Below, in pieces: positions 25,282 to 33,055 of a stretch of 64,000 nt of DNA (its first letter is position 1; the number at the start of each line of letters is the position of its first letter). Made by a program: the position numbers and the translations under genes. The notes beneath the pieces were generated by a model. The model was not told the origin of the DNA, did no database searches, and worked only from the letters and a program-made list of their open reading frames with translations. Source of the stretch: Alistipes sp. (GTDB lineage Bacteria; Bacteroidota; Bacteroidia; Bacteroidales; Rikenellaceae); assembly GCA_017555105.1 (NCBI GenBank), contig JAFZHB010000008.1:38415-102414 (forward strand). The letters are read 5' to 3'.

Positions 25282-25548
25282 TTACTCGATGACTCCCGTT
25301 TCGCGCAGCTTCTCCACCCAGGCCTGGCCATCACGCAACGCCGTTTCGCGGTCGATCTCGTACTGCTCAACCAAGAGATCGGCCACCACCTCGGTGTCGA
25401 ACTCACGCCCCTGGAGGGCATTCCACAAGTAAAGCGAACTCTCGTTCAGCGCAATCACGCGGGTCATATCGGCGCCATAGCTGCCGGGCATCACGATGAT
25501 GTGCTCACCAGCCATCTCGCGCACCTTATATCGGGTTGAAATCTTCAT
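25282..25548 (-). CDS. PqqD-family protein (stand-alone RiPP-recognition-element-like)
   Basis: This is an 88-residue protein starting MKISTRYKVREMAGEHIIVM. The PqqD fold is indicated by the strand-rich N-terminus (the segment ADMTRVIALNESSLYLWNAL) followed by the winged-helix part (EVVADLLVEQYEIDRETALRDGQAWVEKL). The start at 25548 is preferred over an upstream TTG because the promoter TATCTTTG (25555-25562) overlaps the longer version. PqqD domains bind leader peptides of ribosomally made modified peptides; here no radical SAM enzyme or precursor peptide is adjacent. It is probably the first gene of the metal operon. Confidence 0.8.
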   Translation of the reverse strand: MKISTRYKVREMAGEHIIVMPGSYGADMTRVIALNESSLYLWNALQGREFDTEVVADLLVEQYEIDRETALRDGQAWVEKLRETGVIE

Positions 25549-25554
25549 ACGGCG

Positions 25555-25562
25555 CAAAGATA
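25555..25562 (-). promoter_or_regulatory. Promoter -7 element (TATCTTTG) for the PqqD-like gene and metal operon
   Basis: Exact match on the minus strand, ending 6 bases before the chosen start. Confidence 0.6.
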
Positions 25563-25660
25563 CGAATTTTCAGAGAAAACAACGCATTATTTATAGGTAT
25601 ATTTCATCCCCATCGCCGCGAATAATTTCATTTTTCACACCCTGCATGCCGAATTTTCAC

Positions 25661-25668
25661 TATCTTTG
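25661..25668 (+). promoter_or_regulatory. Promoter -7 element (TATCTTTG) for the RecQ-type helicase
   Basis: Exact match 6 bases upstream of the helicase start, implying a very short leader. Confidence 0.6.
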
Positions 25669-25673
25669 TCCTC

Positions 25674-27584
25674 ATGGATATGGAGGCACGCATCTACGAA
25701 GTCCTGCGCAAATATTGGGGCTACGAGGAGTTCCGCTCGGTACAGAAGGAGATCATTCTCTCGGTACTGAACGGACACGACATGCTTGCCCTCATGCCTA
25801 CGGGTGGTGGCAAGTCGCTCACCTATCAGGTACCTACGCTCGTTCGCGAGGGACTCTGCATCGTGGTCACACCCCTCATTGCGTTGATGAAGGATCAGGT
25901 CGACCGCCTGCGTCGATTGGGTATCAACGCCGTAGCCATCCACTCCGGACTCACCCGCCGCCAGATCGACATTGCGCTCGACAACTGCGTCTATGGCGAT
26001 GTGAAATTTCTCTACATTGCGCCCGAACGCCTGGCCACCGACATCTTCCAAGCACGCATGCTGCGCATGAAGATCTCGCTCCTGGCGGTCGACGAGGCGC
26101 ACTGCATCTCACAATGGGGCTACGACTTCCGCCCCCACTACCTCCGCATCGGCGAGGTGCGCGATCTGTTGCCCGATGTACCCGTGCTGGCACTCACCGC
26201 GTCGGCCACCGATCTGGTGCAGCGCGACATCATGGAGAACCTTCACTTTGCCGAGGGGCGTGTCATCCGCAGCAGTTTTGCGCGTCCCAACCTCTCCTAC
26301 AGCGTACGCCACACCGACGACAAGGAGGGGCAGCTGCTCCGTGTCCTCCGCAATGTCGAGGGCTCGGGCATCGTTTACATGCGCTCCCGCGAGGCGTGTG
26401 AGCAGTTGGCACAGCGGCTCTGCATAGAGGGTTTCACCGCCACGGCCTACCACGGTGGTCTGCCGCACGCCGAGCGTTCGATCCGCCAAGAGGAGTGGAT
26501 TCAAGGAAAGGTGCGCGTCATTGTCGCCACGAACGCCTTCGGCATGGGTATCGACAAGCCCGATGTGCGCTTTGTGGTGCACTTCTCGATGTGCGACTCG
26601 CTCGAGAACTACTACCAGGAGGCCGGCCGCGCCGGCCGTGACGGAAAGCGCGCCTATGCCCTACTGCTAGTTGCCTCCGACGACGAGCGTCGCATTGTCG
26701 ACCACTTCAAGCAGGAGTTTCCGCCGTTAGACCATGTGAAGGATATCTACGAGCGACTCTTCAACTACCTGCAGATGCCCATCGGCGAGGGACAAGGCAC
26801 CTCGCACCCCTTCAATATCTTCGACTTCTGCGCCCGCGAACACCTCTACGAGGGAGTGGTCAGCTGCGCCATCAAACTCCTGCAGCTCAACGGATACCTC
26901 ACGCTGACCGATGCTCGCGAGCACCCTGCCCGCATCCTCTTCACGGTCAGTCGTGACGACCTCTACAAACTGCGTCTGCGCCACGAGGATCTCGATCCCT
27001 TCCTGCGCACGCTGCTACGCCTCTATAATGGAGTCTTCACCGACTTCCAACCGATCAACGAGGGCGAAATCGCTACCTGGTGCGGCTACACGGTGGAGCA
27101 TGTACGCGAACTCATGCGCCGACTCTGGCAGCTGCGCGTGATCCGCTACATCCCCTCAAATGCACTTCCCCTGCTCACCCTACACGAGGAGCGTCTGCCG
27201 CGCGCCTCGCTCTACATTGCACCCGAGACCTATCTGCGTCGCAAGGAGCTCATGTACGAGCGCTTCGATCAGATGCTGCAATACTCCACCAACGAGGAGC
27301 AATGCCGCAGCCAACTCCTCGAGGAGCACTTCGGCGTAAAGGGAAGCAAGCCTTGCGGCATCTGCGACCTCTGCCTGGCTCGTCGCCGCTCCCAGAAAGC
27401 CGAGGCAAAAGATCCCCTCGCAGAGGAGATTCTTCAGCACCTCGCGGAGGGGCCGTGCGATCTCTATCGACTCGGCAGCGAGCTCTCCGGCTCGCCCGAA
27501 CGCATTGCGGCCGTCGTAGAGGAGCTGATCCGTAGCGGCAAGGCGATCACCACCGACAATGGTGAGTTAAAAATTCGGTCGTAG
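25674..27584 (+). CDS. recQ: RecQ-type ATP-dependent DNA helicase
   Basis: This 636-residue protein has helicase motif 0 at GYEEFRSVQKEII (residues 16-28), Walker A PTGGGKS (42-48), the DEAH box (140-143) with the RecQ aromatic loop HCISQWGYDFRPHY, and conserved motif VI in YYQEAGRAGRDGK. A zinc-binding RQC region follows, with Cys residues in KPCGICDLCL. No HRDC domain is evident; the C-terminal about 60 residues form a winged-helix-like segment. RecQ unwinds 3'-tailed DNA in recombination and fork repair. It is transcribed with its own short leader. A second RecQ paralogue may exist elsewhere, as many Bacteroidales have two. Confidence 0.93.
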   Translation: MDMEARIYEVLRKYWGYEEFRSVQKEIILSVLNGHDMLALMPTGGGKSLTYQVPTLVREGLCIVVTPLIALMKDQVDRLRRLGINAVAIHSGLTRRQIDIALDNCVYGDVKFLYIAPERLATDIFQARMLRMKISLLAVDEAHCISQWGYDFRPHYLRIGEVRDLLPDVPVLALTASATDLVQRDIMENLHFAEGRVIRSSFARPNLSYSVRHTDDKEGQLLRVLRNVEGSGIVYMRSREACEQLAQRLCIEGFTATAYHGGLPHAERSIRQEEWIQGKVRVIVATNAFGMGIDKPDVRFVVHFSMCDSLENYYQEAGRAGRDGKRAYALLLVASDDERRIVDHFKQEFPPLDHVKDIYERLFNYLQMPIGEGQGTSHPFNIFDFCAREHLYEGVVSCAIKLLQLNGYLTLTDAREHPARILFTVSRDDLYKLRLRHEDLDPFLRTLLRLYNGVFTDFQPINEGEIATWCGYTVEHVRELMRRLWQLRVIRYIPSNALPLLTLHEERLPRASLYIAPETYLRRKELMYERFDQMLQYSTNEEQCRSQLLEEHFGVKGSKPCGICDLCLARRRSQKAEAKDPLAEEILQHLAEGPCDLYRLGSELSGSPERIAAVVEELIRSGKAITTDNGELKIRS

Positions 27585-27609
27585 CGACCTTTTTTCCCGA
27601 TTTATTGCG

Positions 27610-27617
27610 TACCTTTG
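27610..27617 (+). promoter_or_regulatory. Promoter -7 element (TACCTTTG) for the exonuclease gene
   Basis: Exact TAnnTTTG between the helicase stop and the exonuclease start, 18 bases before the latter. Confidence 0.6.
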
Positions 27618-27634
27618 TCCCGCAACATTGAACC

Positions 27635-28243
27635 ATGAAAGTCCGATCGTCCTACCCCGCTAAAATCGACAACGAAGCCACCGCGCAACTCCCTGCCATT
27701 GAGTTCCGCGGCGAAGTACACATCATCGACCGCGAAGAGCAGGTCGAGGAGGCTTGTCGCTACTTGGCCAAGCAGCGCATGATCGGCTTTGATACGGAGA
27801 CGCGTCCCTCGTTTAAGGCCGGCGTCAGCTATCGCGTCTCACTGCTTCAACTCTCCTCCGAGGAGCGTTGCTACCTCTTTCGACTCAATCGCATTCCGCT
27901 CGGCAAGGAGCTGATGCGCCTGCTCGGCAACCAGCAGGTGCTGAAGATCGGAGCCGATGTAGCGGGCGACCTGCGCTCGTTGCGTCAGTTGCGCCACTTC
28001 CGCGACGGAGGCTTCGTCGACCTGCAAACAATTATCGGCGAGTGGGGAATCGAGGAGAAGAGCCTGCGCAAGATGTCGGCCATCGTGCTGGGCAAGCGGG
28101 TCTCGAAAGCGCAACGACTGAGCAATTGGGAGAGCACCCAGCTGACCGACAAACAGCAACTCTATGCAGCCACCGATGCGTGGGTCTGCGTACAGATATT
28201 CAAAGCGTTAGAAAAATCACCGAAAGTAAAATCGAATCTCTAA
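27635..28243 (+). CDS. RNase D-like 3'-5' exonuclease (DEDD family)
   Basis: This 202-residue protein has DEDD nuclease motifs: Exo I GFDTETRPSF (Asp53, Glu55), Exo II KIGADVAGDLRSL, and Exo III with QLYAATDAWVCVQIF, which fits the DEDDy type. There is no HRDC domain, so it is the single-domain form. It likely degrades RNA or DNA ends; the substrate is not decided. The stop is followed after one base by the RlmI-like gene, suggesting translational coupling with an RNA-modification gene. Confidence 0.9.
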   Translation: MKVRSSYPAKIDNEATAQLPAIEFRGEVHIIDREEQVEEACRYLAKQRMIGFDTETRPSFKAGVSYRVSLLQLSSEERCYLFRLNRIPLGKELMRLLGNQQVLKIGADVAGDLRSLRQLRHFRDGGFVDLQTIIGEWGIEEKSLRKMSAIVLGKRVSKAQRLSNWESTQLTDKQQLYAATDAWVCVQIFKALEKSPKVKSNL

Positions 28244-28244
28244 T

Positions 28245-29444
28245 ATGATACCGCAAATCATCTTACGCCGAGGCAAGGAGGAGTCGCTCCTGCGTCGTCA
28301 CCCGTGGATCTTCTCGGGCGCAATCGACCGCATCAACACCGAGGTAGCCACCGAGCTGCACGAGGGTGAACTGGTCGAGGTCTTCACGCGCAGTGGCGAC
28401 TTCATCGCACAGGGTCACTACCAGATCGGTTCGATCGCCGTGCGCGTGCTCTCGTTCGAGCGCGAGCCGATCGATCAAGCCTGGTGGAACCGCCGCATCG
28501 CGATTGCCTACGATGTGCGTCGCACCCTCTCGTTGACCGACAATGCCGAAACAACCTGCTACCGCTTGATCCACGGCGAGGGTGACTCGCTGCCGGGTCT
28601 AGTGGTCGACATCTACGGTTCGACGGCTGTGGTGCAGTGTCACTCGGTTGGTATGTACCACGCCCGCCACACGATCGCCGAGGCGATCCGCGCCTGCTAC
28701 GGCGAGCGCATCACGGCCATCTACGACAAGTCGTCGCAGACGCTCCCCTACAAGGCTGACCTCGGTGCTGTGGACGGCTATCTGTGGGGATCGTCGGCAC
28801 ACCCCTCGCAGATCGTACGCGAGAATGGTTTGCAGTTTGCCGTCAATTGGGAGGAGGGTCAGAAGACCGGTTTCTTCCTTGATCAGCGTGAGAACCGCGA
28901 GTTGGTGAAGCGTTACTCGAAGGGTCGCACCGTGCTCAACACCTTCTGCTATACGGGCGGTTTCTCGGTCTATGCAGCCGAGGGTGGCGCTGTAGAGGTA
29001 GCCTCGGTGGACGCCTCTGAGCGCGCCGTACAGCTCGCAGCTGAGAATATGCGTCTGAACTTTGGCGAGAGCGTGCCCCACACCGCTATTGCGGCCGATG
29101 CAGTGGATTACCTGCGCGACATCGGTTCGAAGTATGACCTGATCATCCTCGATCCTCCCGCCTTTGCCAAGCACCACAAGGTGCTCGGTAATGCGATGCA
29201 GGGCTACAAGCGTCTCAATGCCCGAGCGCTGTCGCAGATCAAGCCCGGAGGCATCCTCTTCACCTTCTCCTGCTCGCAGGCCGTGTCGAAGGAGCTCTTC
29301 CGCACGACGGTCTTCTCAGCCGCAGCCATCGCCGGTCGCAAGGTTCGCATCCTGCACCAGCTGACGCAGCCGGCCGACCACCCGATTAACATCTACCACC
29401 CCGAGGGTGAGTACCTGAAGGGTCTGGTGCTCTATGTAGAGTAG
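28245..29444 (+). CDS. rlmI: SAM-dependent rRNA cytosine methyltransferase, RlmI-like
   Basis: This 399-residue protein has an N-terminal PUA domain (about residues 1-80, HPWIFSGAIDRI), a central EEHEE domain, and a C-terminal Rossmann methyltransferase. Visible motifs are GQKTGFFLDQRENR, VLNTFCYTGGFSVYAAEGGA for SAM binding, and DLIILDPPAFAKHH for the target cytosine. RlmI methylates m5C1962 of 23S rRNA in E. coli; the close domain match supports the same type of activity here. It ends just before a strong bidirectional terminator. Confidence 0.93.
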   Translation: MIPQIILRRGKEESLLRRHPWIFSGAIDRINTEVATELHEGELVEVFTRSGDFIAQGHYQIGSIAVRVLSFEREPIDQAWWNRRIAIAYDVRRTLSLTDNAETTCYRLIHGEGDSLPGLVVDIYGSTAVVQCHSVGMYHARHTIAEAIRACYGERITAIYDKSSQTLPYKADLGAVDGYLWGSSAHPSQIVRENGLQFAVNWEEGQKTGFFLDQRENRELVKRYSKGRTVLNTFCYTGGFSVYAAEGGAVEVASVDASERAVQLAAENMRLNFGESVPHTAIAADAVDYLRDIGSKYDLIILDPPAFAKHHKVLGNAMQGYKRLNARALSQIKPGGILFTFSCSQAVSKELFRTTVFSAAAIAGRKVRILHQLTQPADHPINIYHPEGEYLKGLVLYVE

Positions 29445-29465
29445 CCACCCAATAGTAGAACAACA

Positions 29466-29502
29466 AGAGAGCACGATTGCCGTGGCAATCGTGCTCTCTT
29501 TT
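29466..29502. terminator. Bidirectional terminator between rlmI and the Na/Pi cotransporter
   Basis: A 16-base perfect stem (AGAGAGCACGATTGCC / GGCAATCGTGCTCTCT) with a 2-base loop and a following T-run lies between convergent genes. Confidence 0.92.
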
Positions 29503-29518
29503 GTTGGATGTGCGTGCG

Positions 29519-31228
29519 TTACAACGCCTCCGAGACATTGATGATGTAGTCACCCATGCGCTCGATCTCCGAGATCACATCGATGTAGTAAACGCTATTA
29601 GCGTAGCTCGTCACACCCTGCTCGATCTGTAAGATCTCCTCCTCGCGCAGCGTCGTACGCGTGTTGTTGATCTCGATCTCGCAATCGACGGCACGACGCA
29701 ACGAGATCTCCTCACCACGCTTCTTCGTCAGGTTCTCGATCATCACCTCGTAAGCCTGATCCAGCAACTCGATCATCGTGTCGATCTTCTCAAGGTTGCG
29801 CTCCGTAAAGCTCTTGCCGTGGATGTTGCGGCGCGAGAGGATGCGGCTGATCGCCTCACCCGAATCACCGAGGCTCTCCATCTCGCCGATGATCTTATAC
29901 ATCGACTTAATGCGTGCCTGCGTCTCCTCGCTAATATCATGCTGCGAAACGGCATTGAGGAACTGTGCAATCTCGTACTCGATACGGTCGGCAATCTCCT
30001 CATACTTCACCAGTTTCTTGCGGAAGAACTCAAACTCCTCCTCATCCTTGGCGTGCACGGCCGACTTGATATAACCCAAGCCATTGCGCGAGATCTGACC
30101 AAAGTGAATAATCTCGTTCTTGGCCTGCGTGATCGCCAACTCGGGCGTACCGAGCGGACCTGCCTCGATAAACTTCAGCTTCACCTTCACCTCGTCCTCA
30201 TCCTTCGGTTTAGACTTAATAGCAGCCGTAACCACCTTGACGATCAACGGCGTAAACCACACCAAAATCAGGGTATTGATCAGGTTGAAAAGCGTATGGA
30301 GCATCGAAACACCATAGAGCGAGGCGGTCGACTCCACGCTACCCTCCGTGATGCCGGCTGCAAAGTCGATCTCCATCGGATTCGGATAACCCATCCACGA
30401 GATCACCATACCCACAAACATCAGGAAGGGACGGAAGATTGCCAACGCCCAGATCACACCAAAGATATTGAAGAAGGTGTGTGCCAGGGCTGCGCGACGA
30501 GCATTGGGATTACCCACCGAAGCGGCAATGTTCGCCGTGATCGTCGTACCGATGTTCTCACCCAGCACCATCGCTGCGGCCATCTCAAAGGGAATCCAAC
30601 CCACGCTGAGCATGATCAGCGTCAGGGCCATCGTAGCACTCGACGACTGCAGCACCAGCGTCAGAACCGTACCAAAGAGCAGGAAGATCAGCACCGAGCC
30701 AAAGCCATAGTCGCACCACTGCTGAATAAACGACAGCACCTCGGGAGTCTGGCGCAGGTCGGGCACCGAGTTCTTCATCAGCGAGAGGCCGAGGAAGAGC
30801 AGCGAGAAGCCGATGACCAGCTCCGAGATGTGCTTGTAGCGCTCTTTTTTCGCCATGCTCAGCACAAAACCTACCGCCATGAGGGGCACAGCCAAGACCG
30901 CAATATCGGCCTTAAAGCCCAACAGAGCCACCATCCACGCCGTGATCGTCGTACCGATGTTGGCACCCATGATCACACCGACGGCCTGGGTCAGCGTGAG
31001 CAGACCGGCATTCACAAAGCCTACGACCATTACCGTCGTGGCGCTCGACGACTGGATAACGGCCGTGATACCCACACCTGTCGTCACGCGCTTGAAGGAG
31101 TTCGAGGTCATCGCCGCAAGGAAGTTGCGCAGGCGATCACCGGCTGCCTTCTGCAAGCCCGAGCTCATGAGGTTCATTCCGTAGAGGAACATACCCATCG
31201 CACCGAGCAGAGTTAAAAGTTGCATCAT
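29519..31228 (-). CDS. Na+/phosphate cotransporter family protein with C-terminal PhoU-like domain
   Basis: This 569-residue inner-membrane protein has about 8-10 transmembrane segments in its first 330 residues, and the duplicated QSSSAT motifs (VIQSSSATTVM and VLQSSSATMAL) typical of NptA/YjbB-type carriers. The last about 200 residues form a soluble helical PhoU-like domain (ISEIERMGDYIINVSEAL near the end). It should export or import phosphate with Na+, with the PhoU part acting as sensor. It is monocistronic and divergent from an unknown gene. Confidence 0.92.
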   Translation of the reverse strand: MMQLLTLLGAMGMFLYGMNLMSSGLQKAAGDRLRNFLAAMTSNSFKRVTTGVGITAVIQSSSATTVMVVGFVNAGLLTLTQAVGVIMGANIGTTITAWMVALLGFKADIAVLAVPLMAVGFVLSMAKKERYKHISELVIGFSLLFLGLSLMKNSVPDLRQTPEVLSFIQQWCDYGFGSVLIFLLFGTVLTLVLQSSSATMALTLIMLSVGWIPFEMAAAMVLGENIGTTITANIAASVGNPNARRAALAHTFFNIFGVIWALAIFRPFLMFVGMVISWMGYPNPMEIDFAAGITEGSVESTASLYGVSMLHTLFNLINTLILVWFTPLIVKVVTAAIKSKPKDEDEVKVKLKFIEAGPLGTPELAITQAKNEIIHFGQISRNGLGYIKSAVHAKDEEEFEFFRKKLVKYEEIADRIEYEIAQFLNAVSQHDISEETQARIKSMYKIIGEMESLGDSGEAISRILSRRNIHGKSFTERNLEKIDTMIELLDQAYEVMIENLTKKRGEEISLRRAVDCEIEINNTRTTLREEEILQIEQGVTSYANSVYYIDVISEIERMGDYIINVSEAL

Positions 31229-31393
31229 ATAAATATAAGTATTAATGTTATTTTGCTTACAAAAAAGTTCTGTTGTGGGCTAAATGCGTAACAAATGTAA
31301 GAAGCCGGTTTTTAACAGGCAACACTCCTCTACAATGATAACCATTTTTTAACGATTTTGCAACAATTTCTTTACATTTGGCCAAGATTTACC

Positions 31394-31401
31394 TACCTTT
31401 G
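31394..31401 (+). promoter_or_regulatory. Promoter -7 element (TACCTTTG) for the 184-residue protein
   Basis: Exact TAnnTTTG 20 bases upstream of the start; no well-spaced TTTG is evident. Confidence 0.6.
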
Positions 31402-31421
31402 CGCAAAATCAAGTACACAAC

Positions 31422-31976
31422 ATGGAACAGACTGAATACTTCGATACTTTCGAAAACAACCTGCTGACCGAGTTGCTGAAACTCTGCACCTCGCACGAGA
31501 TGCTCTCGGGCACGCTGCTCTCCTCGGAGGATATCGACGCCCGTTGGAAGGAGTACGCTCCCGAGTATATGGCCGATGCCGTACCGCAGGTCAACAGCTA
31601 CCCCGCTGCCGCCATGGCATGGGCCGGCTATGTCGGAATGGCTGTGGCACATTGGTGGGATACGGCTTGGGAGGAGAAGGCTACCGCCCCCTACAGCGAG
31701 CTGCACGGCGCCGCCGGCTTCGACGACATGGACGAGAAGATCGCCCAGGAGATCCTGGGTCTTTCGCTCGAGAGCGAGGAGTATGGTAAGATTGAGCAGA
31801 TCCTGCGCAGCTGCGCCCACACAGCGATGAACATGATCCGTCGCGAGGATACCGAGGCGCAGACCACCAAGGCCTTCTACCTCTTTGCTCGCACAACGCG
31901 CACGCTCTTCCGCATCGGTGCTGCGTTGGAGCTCAAGCGACTCGGCTATAAGTTCGAGAAGGTACAGTTGGACTAA
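31422..31976 (+). CDS. Conserved-looking protein of unknown function (184 residues)
   Basis: I do not recognise a characterised family. The protein is acidic and mostly helical. It shows NSYPAAAMAWAGYVGMAVAHWWD (about residues 58-80), a Gly/Ala-rich segment that could be a buried helix or hairpin, then LHGAAGFDDMDEKIAQEILG. Near the end it has TTKAFYLFARTTRTLFRIGAALELKRLGY. No signal peptide is seen. It has its own promoter and terminator and is flanked by unrelated genes, so context gives little. It may be a Bacteroidales-specific cytoplasmic protein. Confidence 0.7.
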   Translation: MEQTEYFDTFENNLLTELLKLCTSHEMLSGTLLSSEDIDARWKEYAPEYMADAVPQVNSYPAAAMAWAGYVGMAVAHWWDTAWEEKATAPYSELHGAAGFDDMDEKIAQEILGLSLESEEYGKIEQILRSCAHTAMNMIRREDTEAQTTKAFYLFARTTRTLFRIGAALELKRLGYKFEKVQLD

Positions 31977-31993
31977 CGGAGTTTTATAGACAC

Positions 31994-32030
31994 AACGAGA
32001 GAGGCTGTTTTGCAACAGCCTCTCTCGTTT
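31994..32030. terminator. Bidirectional terminator
   Basis: A 15-base perfect stem (ACGAGAGAGGCTGTT / AACAGCCTCTCTCGT) with loop TTGC lies between the unknown gene and the convergent sugar operon. Confidence 0.9.
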
Positions 32031-32048
32031 GTTTTATCGTAGCATCTA

Positions 32049-33050
32049 CTACTGCTGACCGTAGCGGCGAGCCTCCTCCTCGAGCAGTGCCTGAAGAATC
32101 GACTCCTTGACCTTAACGATCGTACCGTGCTTATGACCTGCCGGCACCGAGATCTTATCGTCGATCGGCGTAAAGGTCTTGAAGTCGGTCGTCGAAACCG
32201 CACCGAAGCGATACTGGCGATAGACATCGAAGTAGATCAACCACTCCTCACCCACCTTCACACAGCAAGCGCCCTCCGAGTAAGTCGGAGCAAAGTTCTC
32301 CGTCGGATTGCTATACGGGCCTTCGGGAGCCGTAGCCTCGACACAGAACAGATCGCTGAAGCCGGGCTTGCGGTTATCCTTAATGATCAGGCGATAGTCA
32401 CCCTCCTCCTTCTTCACGATGAAACCATCGATCGAGTTGAAGCCAGGATCGTAGAAGGGCTTCGCGGGGGCAAACTCCACGAAATCCTTCGTCGTGGTGT
32501 AGTACTGGCGGTGACAACCATTCGAGCCGAGTTTGTCGGCCTCCGTATAGTTCTCCGGAAGGATCGACGATGACCATGCGATCAGGTAGTGCTCCTTCGT
32601 CTCATCATAGAAGATCTCAGGCGCCCAGACATTGTTCGTCTTCTCGCCCTCCATCACGGGGATGCGGCGCTGCTCGCTCCACGAGATCAGATCCTTCGAC
32701 GAAGCGTAGCCAAAGCCTAAATCACCCGACCAGCCGAGCGTCCACACCAGGTGGAAGGTACCATCGGGGCCCTGCGTGAGTGACGGGTCGCGCATCATCG
32801 ACTGCGGAGCGTACTTCGCCTGCTCGAGCTTGTTCGAGTGGTAGTTGTAGTACTCCGCCTGCTTGTTGCCGATCTGCGGCAGAAGCCACGAGCCCTGCAG
32901 GCTGTCCCACTTGAAGCCGTCGTAGCTATACAAGAGGTGCAGACCATCGAGCGCCGGTTCGCGGTGGCCCGAGAAGATATAGACCTCACGCTCGGGTTGA
33001 GCGCAGGCGACCGACAAGGCGGCCGCCAGCACAAAGATCAACCGTTTCAT
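32049..33050 (-). CDS. Secreted glycoside hydrolase family 43-like enzyme
   Basis: This 333-residue protein has a signal peptide ending SVAC, so it may be a lipoprotein at Cys16 with a non-standard lipobox. The beta-propeller pattern of GH43/GH117-type enzymes is visible: QSMMRDPSLTQGPDGTFHLVW with the catalytic-base Asp in RDP, then VWAPEIFYDETKEHYLIAWSS, FNSIDGFIVKKEEGDYRLI and APTYSEGACCVKVGEEWLIY. The expected substrates are alpha-L-arabinosides or beta-xylosides. It is the last gene of the sugar operon, 5 bases after the isomerase, so it probably feeds sugar into that pathway. Confidence 0.85.
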   Translation of the reverse strand: MKRLIFVLAAALSVACAQPEREVYIFSGHREPALDGLHLLYSYDGFKWDSLQGSWLLPQIGNKQAEYYNYHSNKLEQAKYAPQSMMRDPSLTQGPDGTFHLVWTLGWSGDLGFGYASSKDLISWSEQRRIPVMEGEKTNNVWAPEIFYDETKEHYLIAWSSSILPENYTEADKLGSNGCHRQYYTTTKDFVEFAPAKPFYDPGFNSIDGFIVKKEEGDYRLIIKDNRKPGFSDLFCVEATAPEGPYSNPTENFAPTYSEGACCVKVGEEWLIYFDVYRQYRFGAVSTTDFKTFTPIDDKISVPAGHKHGTIVKVKESILQALLEEEARRYGQQ

Positions 33051-33055
33051 AAGAA

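Noticed and set aside
32570-33034. Short frames opposite and beside the GH43 gene
   Set aside because: They are fragments in other frames of a well-supported enzyme gene.
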